DNA of 5,956 nucleotides from an uncultured Clostridia bacterium. Lineage in GTDB: Bacteria; Bacillota; Clostridia; Oscillospirales; Oscillospiraceae. The first letter of the stretch is position 1, and every line of letters starts with the position of its first letter. This document shows, one piece after another, positions 5,418 through 5,956 of the stretch. Location of the stretch: NCBI GenBank assembly GCA_945918315.1, contig CAMEIK010000079.1, forward strand, positions 1 to 5,956, read 5' to 3'. Below the pieces are notes generated by a model that had not been told where the DNA came from, searched no databases, and saw nothing but the letters and a program-made list of their open reading frames with translations. A program made the translations under genes and the position numbers.

Positions 5418-5951
5418 ATGAAAAGAATACTGGTCGTCGTAGATATGCAGAAGGACTTTGTGGACGGGGCGCTGGGATCAAAGGAAGCGGCTGCCATCGT
5501 TCCCAATGTGGCGGAGAAAATCCGGACCTTTGACGGGGATGGTATGATTGTGACCTATGACACCCATTCCGAAAACTATATGGACACCCTGGAGGGGAAA
5601 AAGCTTCCGGTGGTTCACTGTGTGGAAGGAACCCCGGGCCATGCCCTGGACGGGGAGATTGAGAAGGCCCTGGAGGGAAAAGAATACATTGCGGTTCTGA
5701 AAAATACCTTCGGTTCCTTTGAGGTGCCCCGGATTCTGCGGGAAACATTTCCCGGGGAATCGCCGGAGATCGAGATTGTGGGACTGTGCACGGACATCTG
5801 CGTGGTGTCCAATGCCCTCATCCTTCGGGCAGCCTTCCCCGACGCCGCCATCACGGTGGATGCCCGGTGCTGCGCCGGGGTTAGCCCCGCCACCCATCAC
5901 GCGGCCCTGGCCACCATGAGCTGCTGCCAGATCGATGTGATCGGCGAATAA
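5418..5951 (+). CDS. Isochorismatase-fold cysteine hydrolase, probably nicotinamidase (PncA-like)
   Basis: This 177-residue protein belongs to the isochorismatase-like cysteine hydrolase family (PF00857). The catalytic triad is visible: Asp9 in VVDMQKDF, Lys95 in LKNTFGSF, and Cys128 in GLCTDICV. Candidate metal ligands are D48 and H50 (in YDTH), E59 and H67 (in VVHC). Asp9 and the 33-residue Lys-Cys spacing match, from memory, the pneumococcal nicotinamidase, which also uses an Asp-His-Glu-His metal site, so conversion of nicotinamide to nicotinate for NAD salvage is the best guess. Related hydrolases with other amide substrates share the fold. The start at 5418 places the first beta strand (KRILVVVD) at the N-terminus, as is normal. 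The gene is complete, ends 5 bases before the window edge, and is probably cotranscribed with the acetyltransferase. Confidence 0.88.
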   Translation: MKRILVVVDMQKDFVDGALGSKEAAAIVPNVAEKIRTFDGDGMIVTYDTHSENYMDTLEGKKLPVVHCVEGTPGHALDGEIEKALEGKEYIAVLKNTFGSFEVPRILRETFPGESPEIEIVGLCTDICVVSNALILRAAFPDAAITVDARCCAGVSPATHHAALATMSCCQIDVIGE

Positions 5952-5956
5952 AGGGA

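Noticed and set aside
1..5956. Search for CRISPR arrays, tRNA or rRNA genes, insertion sequences, phage or defence genes
   Set aside because: No regularly spaced repeats, tRNA-like folds, transposase motifs or terminal inverted repeats were seen. All the coding space is explained by five ordinary metabolic and transport genes.

Overview
The window looks like chromosomal DNA from a Gram-positive anaerobe, most likely a gut-type Clostridia (Oscillospiraceae/Ruminococcaceae-like). The reasons are GC-rich genes next to a much AT-richer intergenic region, strong AGGAG-type ribosome binding sites, a lipoprotein signal on the binding protein, consensus sigma-70/SigA promoters, and a nicotinamidase-like gene of the Firmicutes type. 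This placement is inference; nothing in the window fixes a genus.

Layout. Positions 1-593 hold no gene. There is a possible leftward promoter near 39-47, then an AT-rich stretch (about 120-480) dense in short dyads and repeats, then a strong rightward promoter (TTGACT-17-TATACT, 485-513). That promoter reads a three-gene ABC importer operon of the ribose/galactose class: a lipoprotein substrate-binding protein (594-1502), a double-NBD ATPase (1612-3126) and a permease (3119-4141). A GC-rich hairpin pair sits between the binding-protein and ATPase genes, and a rho-independent terminator (about 4164-4200) closes the operon. A second promoter (TTGACG-17-TATAAT, 4231-4259), with an inverted repeat around its -10 box, then reads two genes: a protein of two fused GNAT acetyltransferase domains (4292-5392) and a nicotinamidase/isochorismatase-fold cysteine hydrolase (5418-5951).

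How they work together. The binding protein, tethered outside the membrane, should capture a monosaccharide or related polyol and deliver it to a homodimeric permease driven by the ATPase. No kinase, catabolic enzyme or regulator is in the window, so the substrate is undetermined. The acetyltransferase and hydrolase genes are 25 bp apart and probably cotranscribed, separately from the transporter; no shared pathway can be shown from the sequence.

I found no new defence, mobile or RNA-based system. The coding content is ordinary. The points that merit a second look are regulatory: the near-perfect inverted repeat around the -10 of the second promoter, the repeats around the first promoter, the hairpins after the binding-protein gene, and the dyad-rich upstream region.
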